Assembly (NCBI GenBank): GCA_900188575.1
Contig: FYEU01000316.1
Coordinates: forward strand, 186,001-250,000
DNA: 64,000 nucleotides
Reading direction: 5' to 3'
Source: Geosmithia putterillii
Lineage: Eukaryota; Ascomycota; Sordariomycetes; Hypocreales; Bionectriaceae
Shown here: positions 54,924-64,000 of the stretch, in pieces
How the letters are laid out: each line of letters opens with the position of its first letter
How positions within the stretch are numbered: the stretch's first letter is position 1
Made by a program: the position numbers and the translations under genes
The notes under the pieces: model-generated
What the model was told of the DNA's origin: nothing
Seen by the model: only the letters and a program-made list of their open reading frames with translations
Databases searched by the model: none

Positions 54924-57185
54924 ATGTCTTCATTTCTCACGCCAACAAAAAAGGCCGGTGGCGGGCCTGCCAAGCCTCGTTTTGCCAGGCCAAATCCGGT
55001 GCGAGCCATGCGCGAACGCGAAGAACGTCGCCAGGCAAACACGGCATCCGTCCACGAAAGCTCACGCGTCACCCATACGCCTCGCACAAATGCCCCAGGG
55101 CTGGCTGCACCAGCGCGCCGGCAGTGCCCCAACAAAGCCTGTCCCAAGCCCAATGTCGTCGACGGAACGTGCCAGACCTGCGGTCGTATCGCAGACGACA
55201 GCAACATCGTCGCCGAGGTCCAGTTTGGCGAGACATCATCTGGTGCTGCCGTTGTCCAGGGTTCCTTCATAGGCGCTGATCAGGCGGGTGTCCGTAGCAT
55301 GGGCCCCGCCTTTCGGCGCGTCGGTGGCACGGAAGATCGGGAGAAGAGCATTCGCGAGGCCAAGAGCCTGATGCAGGGCTATGCCCAGCAGCTCAATGTC
55401 AGTGATAGCTTTGTCACTGCCGGCTCCCAAGTATTCAAGCTGGCCTCGAGTGCAAACTTCATCCAGGGTCGCACCCTTGCCAGCGTTGCAGCAGTTTGTC
55501 TCTACGCTGCATGCCGTGCCGAGCCCCCCTGCAAGGTTATGCTTATCGACCTCGCCGATCTCGTCCAGCTCAACGTTTTCAAACTAGGCCGGATTTTCAA
55601 GAAGCTCAATGAAGTTGTCCCGATCGGAAACGACGGTCTTATCCCCGTATACCCGGAGGACTTGATTTGGAGATTTGCCACCAAGATGGAGTTCCACCAA
55701 GAGACTGCTCGCGTGGCTGAAGATGCCGTGCGCCTCGTCAGGCGAATGAGCCGCGACTGGATGGTCATGGGTCGTCGACCGTCAGGCATCTGTGGCGCCT
55801 GCCTTCTCATGGCCGCCCGAATGCACAACTTCCGCCGTACCGTCCGAGAAGTTGTCTACATTGTCAAGGTCACCAACCACACCATCCAGAACCGCCTTGC
55901 CGAGTTCAAGTTCACTGAGTCAAGCGACATGACTGTTGAGGATTTCCTCAAGCAGGACTTCCTCGAGAGTTCGCATGATCCACCTTCCTTCTACAAGAGT
56001 CTAGAAGACAAAAGAGCGGCCGAGGGTAGCACACGCAAGCGGAAGCGTATCTCCGGTACTGAACCTGAAGAGGACGAAGACGAAGGAGAGAATGCAGACG
56101 GACAGGACAACAGCACCAACACGTCTTCAAGACCTCGAAGAGTCTCCGAGGTGGCACCCGGAGCCGATACGTCCAAGGCGCCATCCATAAACTACAGCAG
56201 AGATGCAGATGGCTTCATCATTCCTCCATTGCCTTCGCAGATTTCCAAGGATACGGGCACTAATTCGGAGTCCGGTGGAGTCGACAATGTGACCGGCGAA
56301 AGCCTCGAGGACCTTGCCCAGGAGTTTGGAGACGAGATGGATCGAGATGCTGATGGTCAGTCAGTCCAGCCAGGTGGAGGAAGAGGCCGTCCCAAGCCCC
56401 AGCTTCCCATCAATGAAGAATGGGAGGAGGATGAGCAGGAATTGGAGGGACAGATTGAGGAAATTTTCAACGACCCGCTTACCTATGAGCACGCCCTGGC
56501 CTACTCCAACGCCGAACAACGAGCGCGCATACATTCCCAGTGGGCTCGGCTTCAGCGGCCACAGAAGGAGGTTTCTATGTCGGTGGACATTGACGAGGAC
56601 GAATTTGCCGATGACCCCGAAGTTGTCAACTGCCTCCTCTCGCCAGATGAGGCTCGCATCAAGGAGACAATCTGGGTCAATCAAAATAAGGAATGGCTGC
56701 GCCAACACCAGGAGAAGGTCTTCCGACGAAAGGTTGAGGCTGAGCGGCCAAAGCAGGTTCGTCGGAGACGCAAGCGTGCGCGCATGGGCGAAGGCCAGAC
56801 CAGCCCTGCCAGTTCTGCCGCCGAGGCTGCCATCAATGTGGCGAAAGATCGGGCGTGGTCCAAGCGTATCAACTACGATGCTATCCGAAACATCTTCGAT
56901 GCTCCAAACGCAGATGGCCTGGGCTCTGCTGCTACTAGTCGCAAGACAAGTCTTGCGGGGAGCACTCTTGGTATACAAGAGGATGAGCCCCCCGAGGAGA
57001 GCATCGCTGGTGATGATGTTGTGGAGGAGGAGGAGGAAGCGTACAATGAATTCGACGAAAACGAAGACTATGGGGAGGAGTTTGGAGGCGGAGGTGGAGG
57101 CGGAGAGTTTGAAGGAGGGTACGAGGATGACGATAACCCAGACATGGACGAGGAGTACGGCCTCGAAGGGGATGATGGTTATTAA
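54924..57185 (+). CDS. BRF1: transcription factor TFIIIB subunit Brf1
   Basis: An intronless gene of 753 aa. The zinc ribbon comprises Cys68, Cys73, Cys83 and Cys86. Two cyclin-fold repeats follow: AKSLMQGYAQQLNV...ACRAEPPCKVMLIDLADLVQ and EDLIWRFATKM...GICGACLLMAARMHNFRRT. The acidic, partly disordered C-terminal half holds the Brf homology region (EVVNCLLSPDEARIKETIW...EWLRQHQEK), which binds TBP. The last 50 residues are Glu/Asp/Gly-rich. With TBP and Bdp1, Brf1 recruits RNA polymerase III to tRNA genes, such as the tRNA-Arg at 31.7 kb, and to 5S rRNA genes. A basic 60-residue N-terminal extension precedes the ribbon, which in yeast begins near residue 3. Confidence 0.95.
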   Translation: MSSFLTPTKKAGGGPAKPRFARPNPVRAMREREERRQANTASVHESSRVTHTPRTNAPGLAAPARRQCPNKACPKPNVVDGTCQTCGRIADDSNIVAEVQFGETSSGAAVVQGSFIGADQAGVRSMGPAFRRVGGTEDREKSIREAKSLMQGYAQQLNVSDSFVTAGSQVFKLASSANFIQGRTLASVAAVCLYAACRAEPPCKVMLIDLADLVQLNVFKLGRIFKKLNEVVPIGNDGLIPVYPEDLIWRFATKMEFHQETARVAEDAVRLVRRMSRDWMVMGRRPSGICGACLLMAARMHNFRRTVREVVYIVKVTNHTIQNRLAEFKFTESSDMTVEDFLKQDFLESSHDPPSFYKSLEDKRAAEGSTRKRKRISGTEPEEDEDEGENADGQDNSTNTSSRPRRVSEVAPGADTSKAPSINYSRDADGFIIPPLPSQISKDTGTNSESGGVDNVTGESLEDLAQEFGDEMDRDADGQSVQPGGGRGRPKPQLPINEEWEEDEQELEGQIEEIFNDPLTYEHALAYSNAEQRARIHSQWARLQRPQKEVSMSVDIDEDEFADDPEVVNCLLSPDEARIKETIWVNQNKEWLRQHQEKVFRRKVEAERPKQVRRRRKRARMGEGQTSPASSAAEAAINVAKDRAWSKRINYDAIRNIFDAPNADGLGSAATSRKTSLAGSTLGIQEDEPPEESIAGDDVVEEEEEAYNEFDENEDYGEEFGGGGGGGEFEGGYEDDDNPDMDEEYGLEGDDGY

Positions 57186-58047
57186 GCACTCCGCCTTTCT
57201 TGTTTCCCCCTTTTGTTTGAATTATCATGGAGTTACTAGATCTGTATGCGTATTGGTTATCCTTTCTTGTAGTTATAATTGACCCATAGAGGGAGTTATG
57301 GTGCGCTGTGTGGATGAATGCATTCGCACGCAACGTTTTTCTTTTGGGGGGAATCCCCGCTGTGATGGACGACGTCCTGAGATTATCTGGATCACTACAC
57401 GTAATAGCAGTTACATGCTATAGCAACATAAAACCGAGGCCGTAGTCGGCGTGCAAAGGGGGTGGCATGAAGGGGGGCCAATAGTTGTAAAAGAAGGGTC
57501 CGTATCATTCTGCCACATATAGTCCGTACCTAAGGTACTTATTAACTTCGAGGGACATTTAAGGATGGCGATCGTGTGAAGGCGACACAGCGACGTCAAG
57601 AACCCCCATTCTCATGAAGAGCCCACGAGGACGTAAGATCCCCCCCCCCNNNNNNNNNNNNNNNNNNNNNNNNNNNNNNNNNNNNNNNNNNNNNNNNNNN
57701 NNNNNNNNNNCCCCCCCCGTGGGGAGGATAGCTCCCCGGGAGGACTTTCCCAACGTCCAAAGCGGGGTTGATATTGCCAAGAAAAGGAAACGAGTGCATG
57801 TATTTCAAGTAAAACGACTGGTGCTGTATACATGCATTGTCATTCTTACGTATTCGAATGTCAGCAAATGCATGCTTACATGTACAATTCCTTGTGTCGA
57901 GGTGTATTCCCGAATCTGTTGAGTAGTCGTTCGCTATACGCTCCTCCCTCCAACGTTCAGAAACGAAACAAGGCTGTCGATACTTCACGAGGAAACCGTC
58001 TATTTTGCAAAGATATACGAAGACCATAAACTCAAACTCATATCAAC
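57186..58047. other. intergenic region with assembly gap
   Basis: About 860 bases after BRF1. It holds the BRF1 3' UTR, an N-gap at 57650-57710 flanked by C runs, and the promoter of the aldolase. No ORF is supported outside the gap. Confidence 0.45.
57650..57710. other. assembly gap of N between C homopolymers
   Basis: Sixty-one N are bordered by a run of at least nine C to the left and eight C to the right. Its true size and content are unknown. Confidence 0.98.
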
Positions 58048-59157
58048 ATGTCATCTACGAACCAATCCAGGGCTGCAAATGACTTCCGCAGCGACACTTT
58101 TACCACCCCCACTCCCGCCATGCTAGAAGCCATGGGACATGCGACATTCGGAGACGATGTGTGTGGCGAAGACGAGACCACAAATGAGTTCCAAGCTGAC
58201 ATCGCTCGGCTGACCGGAATGGAAGACGCTCTCTTCGTACTCTCCGGAACCATGGGCAACCAACTTGGCATCCGCGTCCATCTTGGGCAGCCCCCGCACT
58301 CAGTGCTGTGTGACTACAGGGCTCACGCCTACACCTCGGAGGCATCAGGACTCGCCGTACTGTCTCAGGCCATGGTGACGCCCGTCCATCCGGAAAATGG
58401 CCTGTATATAACCGTGGACGACATCAAACGCAGTGTCATACTCGGGGATAACATCCACACGGCCCCAACGAAAGTGATTTGTCTAGAGCAGACTATCAAA
58501 GGTGTTGTGGTTCCGCTTTCAGAGATCAAGGCAATATCTGAATTTGCGAGGGCCAACGACATAAAGATACACTGTGACGGGGCACGCCTCTGGAACGCCT
58601 CGACTGCAAGTGGCCACTCGCTGAAGGACTACTGCCAATACTTCGACAGTGTGTCCATGTGCGTATCCAAAGGCCTTGGCGCACCGGTCGGGGGCGTGTT
58701 GGCAGCTACAAAGTCCGACATCAAACGGGCCGTGTGGATCAGGAGGCAGCAAGGAGGTGGAATCCGCCAAGCCGGCGTCTTGACCGCTGCGGCACGGGTT
58801 GCATTGGAACAAGTGTGGCCAACCATGAAGGAAACGCATGCCAAGACGAAAAAGCTCGAGTTGGATCTAGGGAAGCTGGGCGTGGTCCCCCAACTCCCCG
58901 TTGACACAAACTTCTTCTTCATTGACGCAGAGAAGTCATCAATCGATCTAGGGCTCTTGCAGGAAAAGTCCAAAAAGCATGGTATCAGGATTGGTAGGGA
59001 ACGCCTATCCCTCCATCATCAAATCAGCGACGAGGCTATTGAGAACCTCAAGGCTGCAATTGCGGAGACTGTGGAAGAGAGCAAGCAACTGCCACAGAAT
59101 CGCAACGGCCAATTCCAGAATGGAGAGCGCACCGCAAACCCGAATGAGTGTATATAG
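58048..59157 (+). CDS. L-threonine (allo-threonine) aldolase, PLP-dependent
   Basis: An intronless gene of 369 aa. Fold-type I features run in order: DFRSDTFTTPTPAMLEAMGHATFGDDVCGEDETT, SGTMGNQLGI, HIKH-type histidine region around RAHAYTSEASG, KIHCDGARLWNA with the Asp that holds the pyridine ring, and SMCVSKGLGAPVG, whose Lys208 forms the Schiff base. RQAGVLTAAARVAL and DTNFFFID follow. The enzyme cleaves threonine or allo-threonine to glycine and acetaldehyde, serving glycine supply; some relatives prefer phenylserine. It converges on the next gene with 330 bases between stops. Confidence 0.93.
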   Translation: MSSTNQSRAANDFRSDTFTTPTPAMLEAMGHATFGDDVCGEDETTNEFQADIARLTGMEDALFVLSGTMGNQLGIRVHLGQPPHSVLCDYRAHAYTSEASGLAVLSQAMVTPVHPENGLYITVDDIKRSVILGDNIHTAPTKVICLEQTIKGVVVPLSEIKAISEFARANDIKIHCDGARLWNASTASGHSLKDYCQYFDSVSMCVSKGLGAPVGGVLAATKSDIKRAVWIRRQQGGGIRQAGVLTAAARVALEQVWPTMKETHAKTKKLELDLGKLGVVPQLPVDTNFFFIDAEKSSIDLGLLQEKSKKHGIRIGRERLSLHHQISDEAIENLKAAIAETVEESKQLPQNRNGQFQNGERTANPNECI

Positions 59158-59487
59158 CAAGCTAAATTATTCTCGGGAGGCTTTTCTTCAAGTGAAAGAG
59201 CCTCTGCCTAGCATTTATAATTGCACCGTCGGCGAACTCTCGTCTTTGGACTACATGTACCTGTCATATGTGCAGGTAGCAGCTGGGGAAAATAGGTAAA
59301 GCAAGCAAGTTCAACTTTGGTGCTGAACCGAGAGCAGACTGAAGCCGTGTTGAGAAGCTCATTGAGTGTTGCGAACCCCGTCCACGGTGCTAATTCCCTA
59401 GCACTATTCGGAAGTCGCCCCGGACCTGTCAATAACCAAGGCCACTTCGAGGCACGGCCTTTCGGGTGTGAATGCTGTAGTAACAAA
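59158..59487. other. convergent intergenic region
   Basis: About 330 bases between converging stops. No gene or element is recognised. Confidence 0.4.
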
Positions 59488-60112
59488 TCAGTAAATCTTC
59501 TGAAATTGTGTTTCGGTGAAAGTCCAAGGCGCACCAGGGTTACCCGGGGGGGAGTAGCGAAATTCGTATCTGTCGCCAGAGGCCGTGCGGACGCATATGT
59601 GTCCCCCAACAGGACTCTCCTGCCGTCTCGAAAAAGCCAATACAGTTTGTAGTTTGTCAGTGTCTGGATCACAACGATATGTCGGCTTGAAAACGGCACG
59701 GGGGTCGCCCCGTTCCGTCATGAACATCTTTGTCGTGTTGTCGGCCAGCTCGTACTGTAAAGCATTTGTAAGTGACGGGGACAATGGTTCAAGTTGGGAA
59801 GAGAGTGTGTCCCACTTCGCCGTTTATAACAGCAGTCAGGCCATCGTATTGCAGAAAACCCTGGTTGAGGACAAGGTCAAAGGCAGAATCGCCCGCCGGG
59901 CTGAGGTATAGATGCTGGTCCCCTCCGCCAGCAGACCATAGGTTCAAAAATCGATTGTGGATGGCTGTCTCATTGGGATTCTGCACCCGGATCCCGAAAC
60001 CCTGGGTGATGTTCGATCCGAGTGGAGTGCTTGGGATATCACAGGCTGCTGCGAGGCCCAGTAGCAGCGCAAGGGAAGTCTGCAGAACTAGCGTCATGAT
60101 CATCCGAACCAT
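59488..60112 (-). CDS. small secreted orphan protein
   Basis: Two exons on the minus strand (60112-59816 and 59754-59488) give about 187 aa. Residues 1-21 are a signal peptide (MIMTLVLQTSLALLLGLAAAC). The mature part contains three Cys (CDIPST, YRCDPD, HICVRT) and N-glycosylation-type sites (GSNITQ, NPNETA, ADNTTK). The first intron border is GTGGGA, weaker than the other donors in the window, so exon 1 could end slightly differently. Open sequence before the ATG at 60112 uses only TTG starts. I recognise no family. Size, secretion signal and cysteines would fit an effector-like or environmental secreted protein, but this is only inference. Confidence 0.65.
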
Positions 60113-61821
60113 AGTCTGAGTCGGTGTTGAGAGAAGTAATATAGAATGCAAATCCAATTTGATTTTTGGCCTGCAGCTTACACTTCACATGCATCTTACT
60201 GCTTTTTGGCCGGCTCATCGGGGATTTATATAGACGAAAAAGTTTCAAGGATCAAGGATATATGCTTACAGTGTTAGCCTCGAAATTCGGATGAAGAAAG
60301 TAAGCCTCAATAGAGCTTGGCGTTGGTGATGCACCGAATCCCGTCTATGATGTAGGCAATGCGCCGCCCGGCTGCAGTATTTACGTTGCACCAAAGCTTC
60401 AGCTTGCATCGAGAGTCAGGCTCCGGCGCATTTATACGAAGGGCCAAGCCATAGTGACCTGGCGCAATTGGTTGCTCATCATGCGTGCCCTCTTATACGA
60501 GATGCAGGCTTTTATAGCTGCATCGTCCTAACTAAAGGTTGAGGGCGTTCCGTCTCTTCGCTTTCTGCAAGTGGTGCAGCATGATGCAGTAAGACTGATT
60601 CCTTCCATGATTGAGTTGTCACTGCATCTCGGAATCTCCAAGTCTTAGCCCAACGCTTATTGCTGTGCGGACTAAACGCCCATGTCGGATATACCGGCGT
60701 GAATCGAACCGTTCTGGCAGGAAGATGAATTATACATGCATATGATCTGAACTTTACAGGTAGGTACCCGTCGAGGGTCCAAGATGCTGTACAAAAGCAA
60801 CATAAGGCCAAGAGGTCCGCCGGGGCCATAAGACGGTGGAGTGGGTTGCATTTGATGCGGGCCGTCCCCAAAAACGGCATTCGAACCGGGTGTTTGGGAC
60901 ATCAGCATCACTATTACCTGTGTGAATCGTAATACCTCCGTATCCGCCCATAAACGAACGTTCTAACCATGGTAGTACAATGTACAGAGGCAGCCTTGAA
61001 CGTTGTAACACTAAGGTATTAATAGCAATGGTTGCACCTGCACGCTCGCCACGCCGGCTCGTTTCTTGGTGGCAATGGTGACTTGGCAGGGCTCAGAGGC
61101 CGAAAGACTATGGGTGACTATAGAGAATGTAGTAAAAGATGGGCAGAATTCCCTGCCGGTAAAAGATCGTTCCGGTTTATTAACGGAGGGGTAATTCCTG
61201 CCGAGGCCTTCGTCCCCTTGTCGGTTGGGAGGCCGGCAAATGTTGACTATTCGGGAATTCCACTTACACCAGCCATTACATATATATACATGTCGACACA
61301 GGCCCGTGCTTCTCGAAAGCTGTGTTGCGCCATCTTCTAGAATATAAATAGAGTATAATGTATAATGGACCGGCGTAAGGCGAATTGATCTTGTCCGTCA
61401 TTACGCACAGTCGTCGCGTGTTATCGAGGCATGGCTGTCACGATAGGGGTGTTAGTGCGGGGCGAGTCATCAATGTGACCAAGCGATATTATATCAATTG
61501 ATTGACATGGCGCGTGATTTGAACTGCTACAACTAAACAGGCAAGAAAGTGGACCTATCGCTATCTTCAACTCCACCCACCCTCTCCCCATTGCCGAAAA
61601 GACATAGACGATATCACTCCATTAGATAGATTAGATACATTGTAAGTGGCCGGCGGCCCCGATAACGAATGTTCTACGTAATCTTCCATTACCCCGGACC
61701 TCAACGGCCTCCAAAAGGAACCCTGAAAAGCGCGGCGTTTCCCCTGCAAAACATGGTGTTACACTCGGGTTATCCCTTCGACAAGCCAGCGACCGATCAA
61801 TCCTGAGAACCCGACAAAGCC
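60113..61821. promoter_or_regulatory. 1.7-kb divergent region (secreted orphan / permease)
   Basis: The two genes point away from each other, so both promoters lie here. A/T-rich parts occur around 61260-61375 and 61480-61640. No ORF has family features; two tRNA-like GGTTCGA stretches (near 60700 and 60885) do not fold into cloverleaves. Confidence 0.4.
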
Positions 61822-63408
61822 ATGGCGACAGACGATATCGAAAAGGGGACATTGGACACCACTGTCAAGTCCAATGTTGCACCTGATGTTCTTGACGAAA
61901 AAGAAGACGGCAGTGCTCCCATCAACGCCTCTGGCCACGTGCAAGAACTCGAGCGGAACTTTGGCCTCCTCTCCCTTGCTGGACTAGGGCTTACAGCTGG
62001 AAATGTTTGGCCGGCTATTGGCGGATCGATTCTCGTCGCCATCTTCAATGGAGGTTCTCCGGGAGTCTTGTACGAGTTCCTCCTGGTCTCATTCTTCTAT
62101 TGGAACGTTGCTGCTAGCATCGCCGAGTTGAGCAGCGCTATACCGTCATCAGCAGGCGTGTATCATTGGGCGTCAGTCACACCTGGATTGAAACGAGGTC
62201 GCGCAATCGGCTTCTTTTCTGGATGGTGGAACTACCTGGGGCTGGTCACGGGAGTGTCTAGCATGACATCTATTTTCGCCAACACGATCGTGCAGATGTA
62301 CGCCATCAACCACCCCGGGTTCGAAGTCCAAAACTGGCACATCTTTGTGACCTACGCTTTGTCGACTTGGGCTTCTTGCGCACTTATTTGCTACTCCAAC
62401 CGCATCGTTCCCTTCCTCAACCACGCCGGACTCTTCGCCATCGTTGCAGGCTTCTTTATAACCGTCATTGTCGTCGCCGTCATGCCTGGCCGCGACGGCC
62501 GTGCGCCGCATGCCACGTCGTCCTTTGTCTGGTCCGAATGGGTTGCCAATATCGGGTACCCTAACGGCTTTGTCTTCCTCACTGGAATGCTCAACGGCGC
62601 ATTCAGCGTGGGTGCCGTCGATGTGGTCACGCACATGGCTGAGGAGATTCCTAACCCCCAGCGCAACATCCCCCTCGCTCTGCTTATTCAGTATGCCATC
62701 GGCTTCGTTACTGGGTTTGCCTACCTCATCGCCATCATGTACGCCATTGGTGACTACGAGTCCCTTGTGGAGTCTTCATACCCCATTGCCGAAATCTACC
62801 GCCAAGCCACGGGTTCTGCTGCCGGAGCCACAGGCCTCCTGTCTCTCATCATGATTTGCATTGGGTTTGCCGTTCTGGGTAATTATACCTGCATCGGCCG
62901 CACTCTCTGGGCACTGGCGCGTGACGGTGCCAGCCCCTTCCCCGAGTTCTTGTCGCGTGTGGATGACAGGCTCCACATGCCTTTCTGGGCAACGATTGTT
63001 TCGGCTACGCTTTCCACCATCCTCGGACTCATCTACGTGGGCAGTGCAGCGGCCTTTGATGCACTTGTGGGAAGCTACGTACTTACATCGACGAGTTCAT
63101 ACCTTGCTGCGATTTTGCCCAATCTTCTGACGGGCCGAAAGAACATCAAGTATGGCACATTCCACATGCGCGGATGGATCGGAGTCGTGGTCAATGCCAT
63201 CGCCTGCGTGTATATGATCGTGTGGTTTGTCATCTACAGCTTCCCGACATCCCTGCCTACCGATGCTGAATCAATGAACTATTCGTCGCTCATCTGGGGT
63301 GGCTTTACGATATTGATTGCTGCATGGTGGTTCATCAGCGCACGGAAGAACTACCAGGGGCCCAGGGTAATAGCAGGCCTGGATATCTCCTTGGTGGCCC
63401 AGAATTAA
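61822..63408 (+). CDS. amino acid / choline permease (APC superfamily, GABA- and Hnm1-like)
   Basis: An intronless gene of 528 aa with twelve predicted transmembrane segments. Family motifs are RNFGLLSLAGLGLTAGNVWPAIGG in helix 1, AELSSAIPSSAGVYHWAS, GWWNYLGLVTG, MAEEIPNPQRNIPLAL and ALARDGASPFPEF. The N-terminal 45 residues are acidic and cytosolic. These carriers import choline, GABA, ethanolamine or amino acids across the plasma membrane by proton symport; the substrate is not readable here. The first ATG at 61822 is the natural start (context GCCATGG), and upstream sequence lacks coding features. Confidence 0.93.
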   Translation: MATDDIEKGTLDTTVKSNVAPDVLDEKEDGSAPINASGHVQELERNFGLLSLAGLGLTAGNVWPAIGGSILVAIFNGGSPGVLYEFLLVSFFYWNVAASIAELSSAIPSSAGVYHWASVTPGLKRGRAIGFFSGWWNYLGLVTGVSSMTSIFANTIVQMYAINHPGFEVQNWHIFVTYALSTWASCALICYSNRIVPFLNHAGLFAIVAGFFITVIVVAVMPGRDGRAPHATSSFVWSEWVANIGYPNGFVFLTGMLNGAFSVGAVDVVTHMAEEIPNPQRNIPLALLIQYAIGFVTGFAYLIAIMYAIGDYESLVESSYPIAEIYRQATGSAAGATGLLSLIMICIGFAVLGNYTCIGRTLWALARDGASPFPEFLSRVDDRLHMPFWATIVSATLSTILGLIYVGSAAAFDALVGSYVLTSTSSYLAAILPNLLTGRKNIKYGTFHMRGWIGVVVNAIACVYMIVWFVIYSFPTSLPTDAESMNYSSLIWGGFTILIAAWWFISARKNYQGPRVIAGLDISLVAQN

Positions 63409-64000
63409 GAGGATTGGTGGAAACAGCGCTGGGCGTTTGTTTTATTTAATGATTATTTAGAGTTGCAACGGACCTAGATCTTGTCTAACTGCATGTACAT
63501 ATGGAATAGACAAATTTTGAAGATTTCAAACAAAATCTTTGACGTGACTGACGTATTACATGTTCCACATGCATATGGCCGTAATTGGTGCAGTCTGCGT
63601 CGGTTATTGGACGTGTTGCATAACGAGCCACGCGATGCAAGTGAAGTCGTACATACGACGCTGTTGTCCCTTTAACCTGATACTTGTTCCCGTGGGGCAC
63701 CGGAGATAATGTGCTGCCACATCTGTCCGTGCAATCATGATCAGCTTGTACTCGCTCGTGAGAGGTGACAAGTCTTGACTAAAACAGCGCTCATAACGTA
63801 CATTCATATGCAGCCGTTCAACGCATTCCTGGAACTGTTCGCATTTTGCACTTTTCCTTCTAGGCACTGGAATTGGCATGATGGACCCACCACTCTTCCC
63901 CAGACCCGACAGCCATTCTTCAGCATCTAATGTTATCGCATCTTGCATGCCGCGTCCACGAGTATTATTCACCTAATTGCCTGCGCTGTACCACAGCAAT
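63409..64000. other. permease 3' region to window end
   Basis: About 590 bases. The permease 3' UTR lies at the left. A minus-strand open frame of 122 codons (63972-63604) may be noise or the end of a gene that begins outside the window. Confidence 0.35.

Noticed and set aside
60690..60905. GGTTCGA-containing stretches resembling tRNA T arms
   Set aside because: The flanking bases do not pair as a T stem and no acceptor, D or anticodon arms can be drawn around them.
63604..63972. 122-codon minus-strand open frame near the right edge, with a possible acceptor just upstream
   Set aside because: It could be the end of a gene starting outside the window, but the length is within random expectation here, codon use is not biased, and no motif is visible.

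Overview
The window is nuclear DNA from a filamentous ascomycete (Pezizomycotina, most likely a Sordariomycete). The basis is one gene per 2-3 kb on both strands, short introns of about 55-120 bp with GT..AG borders (GTAAGT/GTACGT/GTGAGT donors), strong C/G preference at third codon positions, and gene families typical of such fungi (DPP IV, PTH11/rhodopsin-like membrane proteins, BAHD-type acyltransferase, choline/GABA-type permease). The species cannot be named from the sequence alone. I model 27 protein genes, a possible 3' tail of another gene at the left edge, one tRNA-Arg(CCG), several repeat tracts and one assembly gap.

Layout. 0.4-7.5 kb: mitochondrial PP2C phosphatase, secreted GH105 unsaturated-glycuronyl hydrolase, Dal5-type MFS transporter, and a convergent secreted (probably GPI-anchored) orphan. 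7.5-10.5 kb: 3 kb without a gene. 10.5-16 kb: MFS sugar transporter and dipeptidyl peptidase IV. 16-21.7 kb, minus strand: Cwf19-type splicing protein and an alpha/beta hydrolase with a very long disordered N-terminus. 21.7-23.9 kb: repeat-rich, gene-free. 24-31 kb: fatty-acid-hydroxylase-like membrane protein, Iml2-like protein, Sem1/Dss1, Mpv17/PMP22-family protein. 31.7 kb: tRNA-Arg. 32.5-34.4 kb: acidic Ifh1/Crf1-like regulator, divergent from phosphoglycerate kinase (36.3-37.8 kb). 38.9-41.6 kb: kinesin with a reading-frame break. 41.9-46.1 kb: accessory block of a BAHD-like acyltransferase and a rhodopsin-like seven-helix protein around a duplicated 80-bp element. 46.6-57.2 kb: four-helix MARVEL-like protein, signal peptidase Sec11, BTB protein, DUF1349 protein, and Brf1 of TFIIIB. 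57.65-57.71 kb: assembly gap between C runs. 58-63.4 kb: threonine aldolase, a small secreted orphan, and a choline/GABA-type permease.

Most genes are unrelated housekeeping or nutrient-handling genes. The clearest functional theme is extracellular nutrition: GH105, DPP IV, two MFS carriers and an amine permease. I found no complete biosynthetic cluster, CRISPR array, intact transposon or obvious new defence system. The best leads are the kinesin frame break, the repeat-dense 22-23.5 kb interval, the 43.9-44.15 kb duplication, and the unusual hydrolase and desaturase-like proteins.
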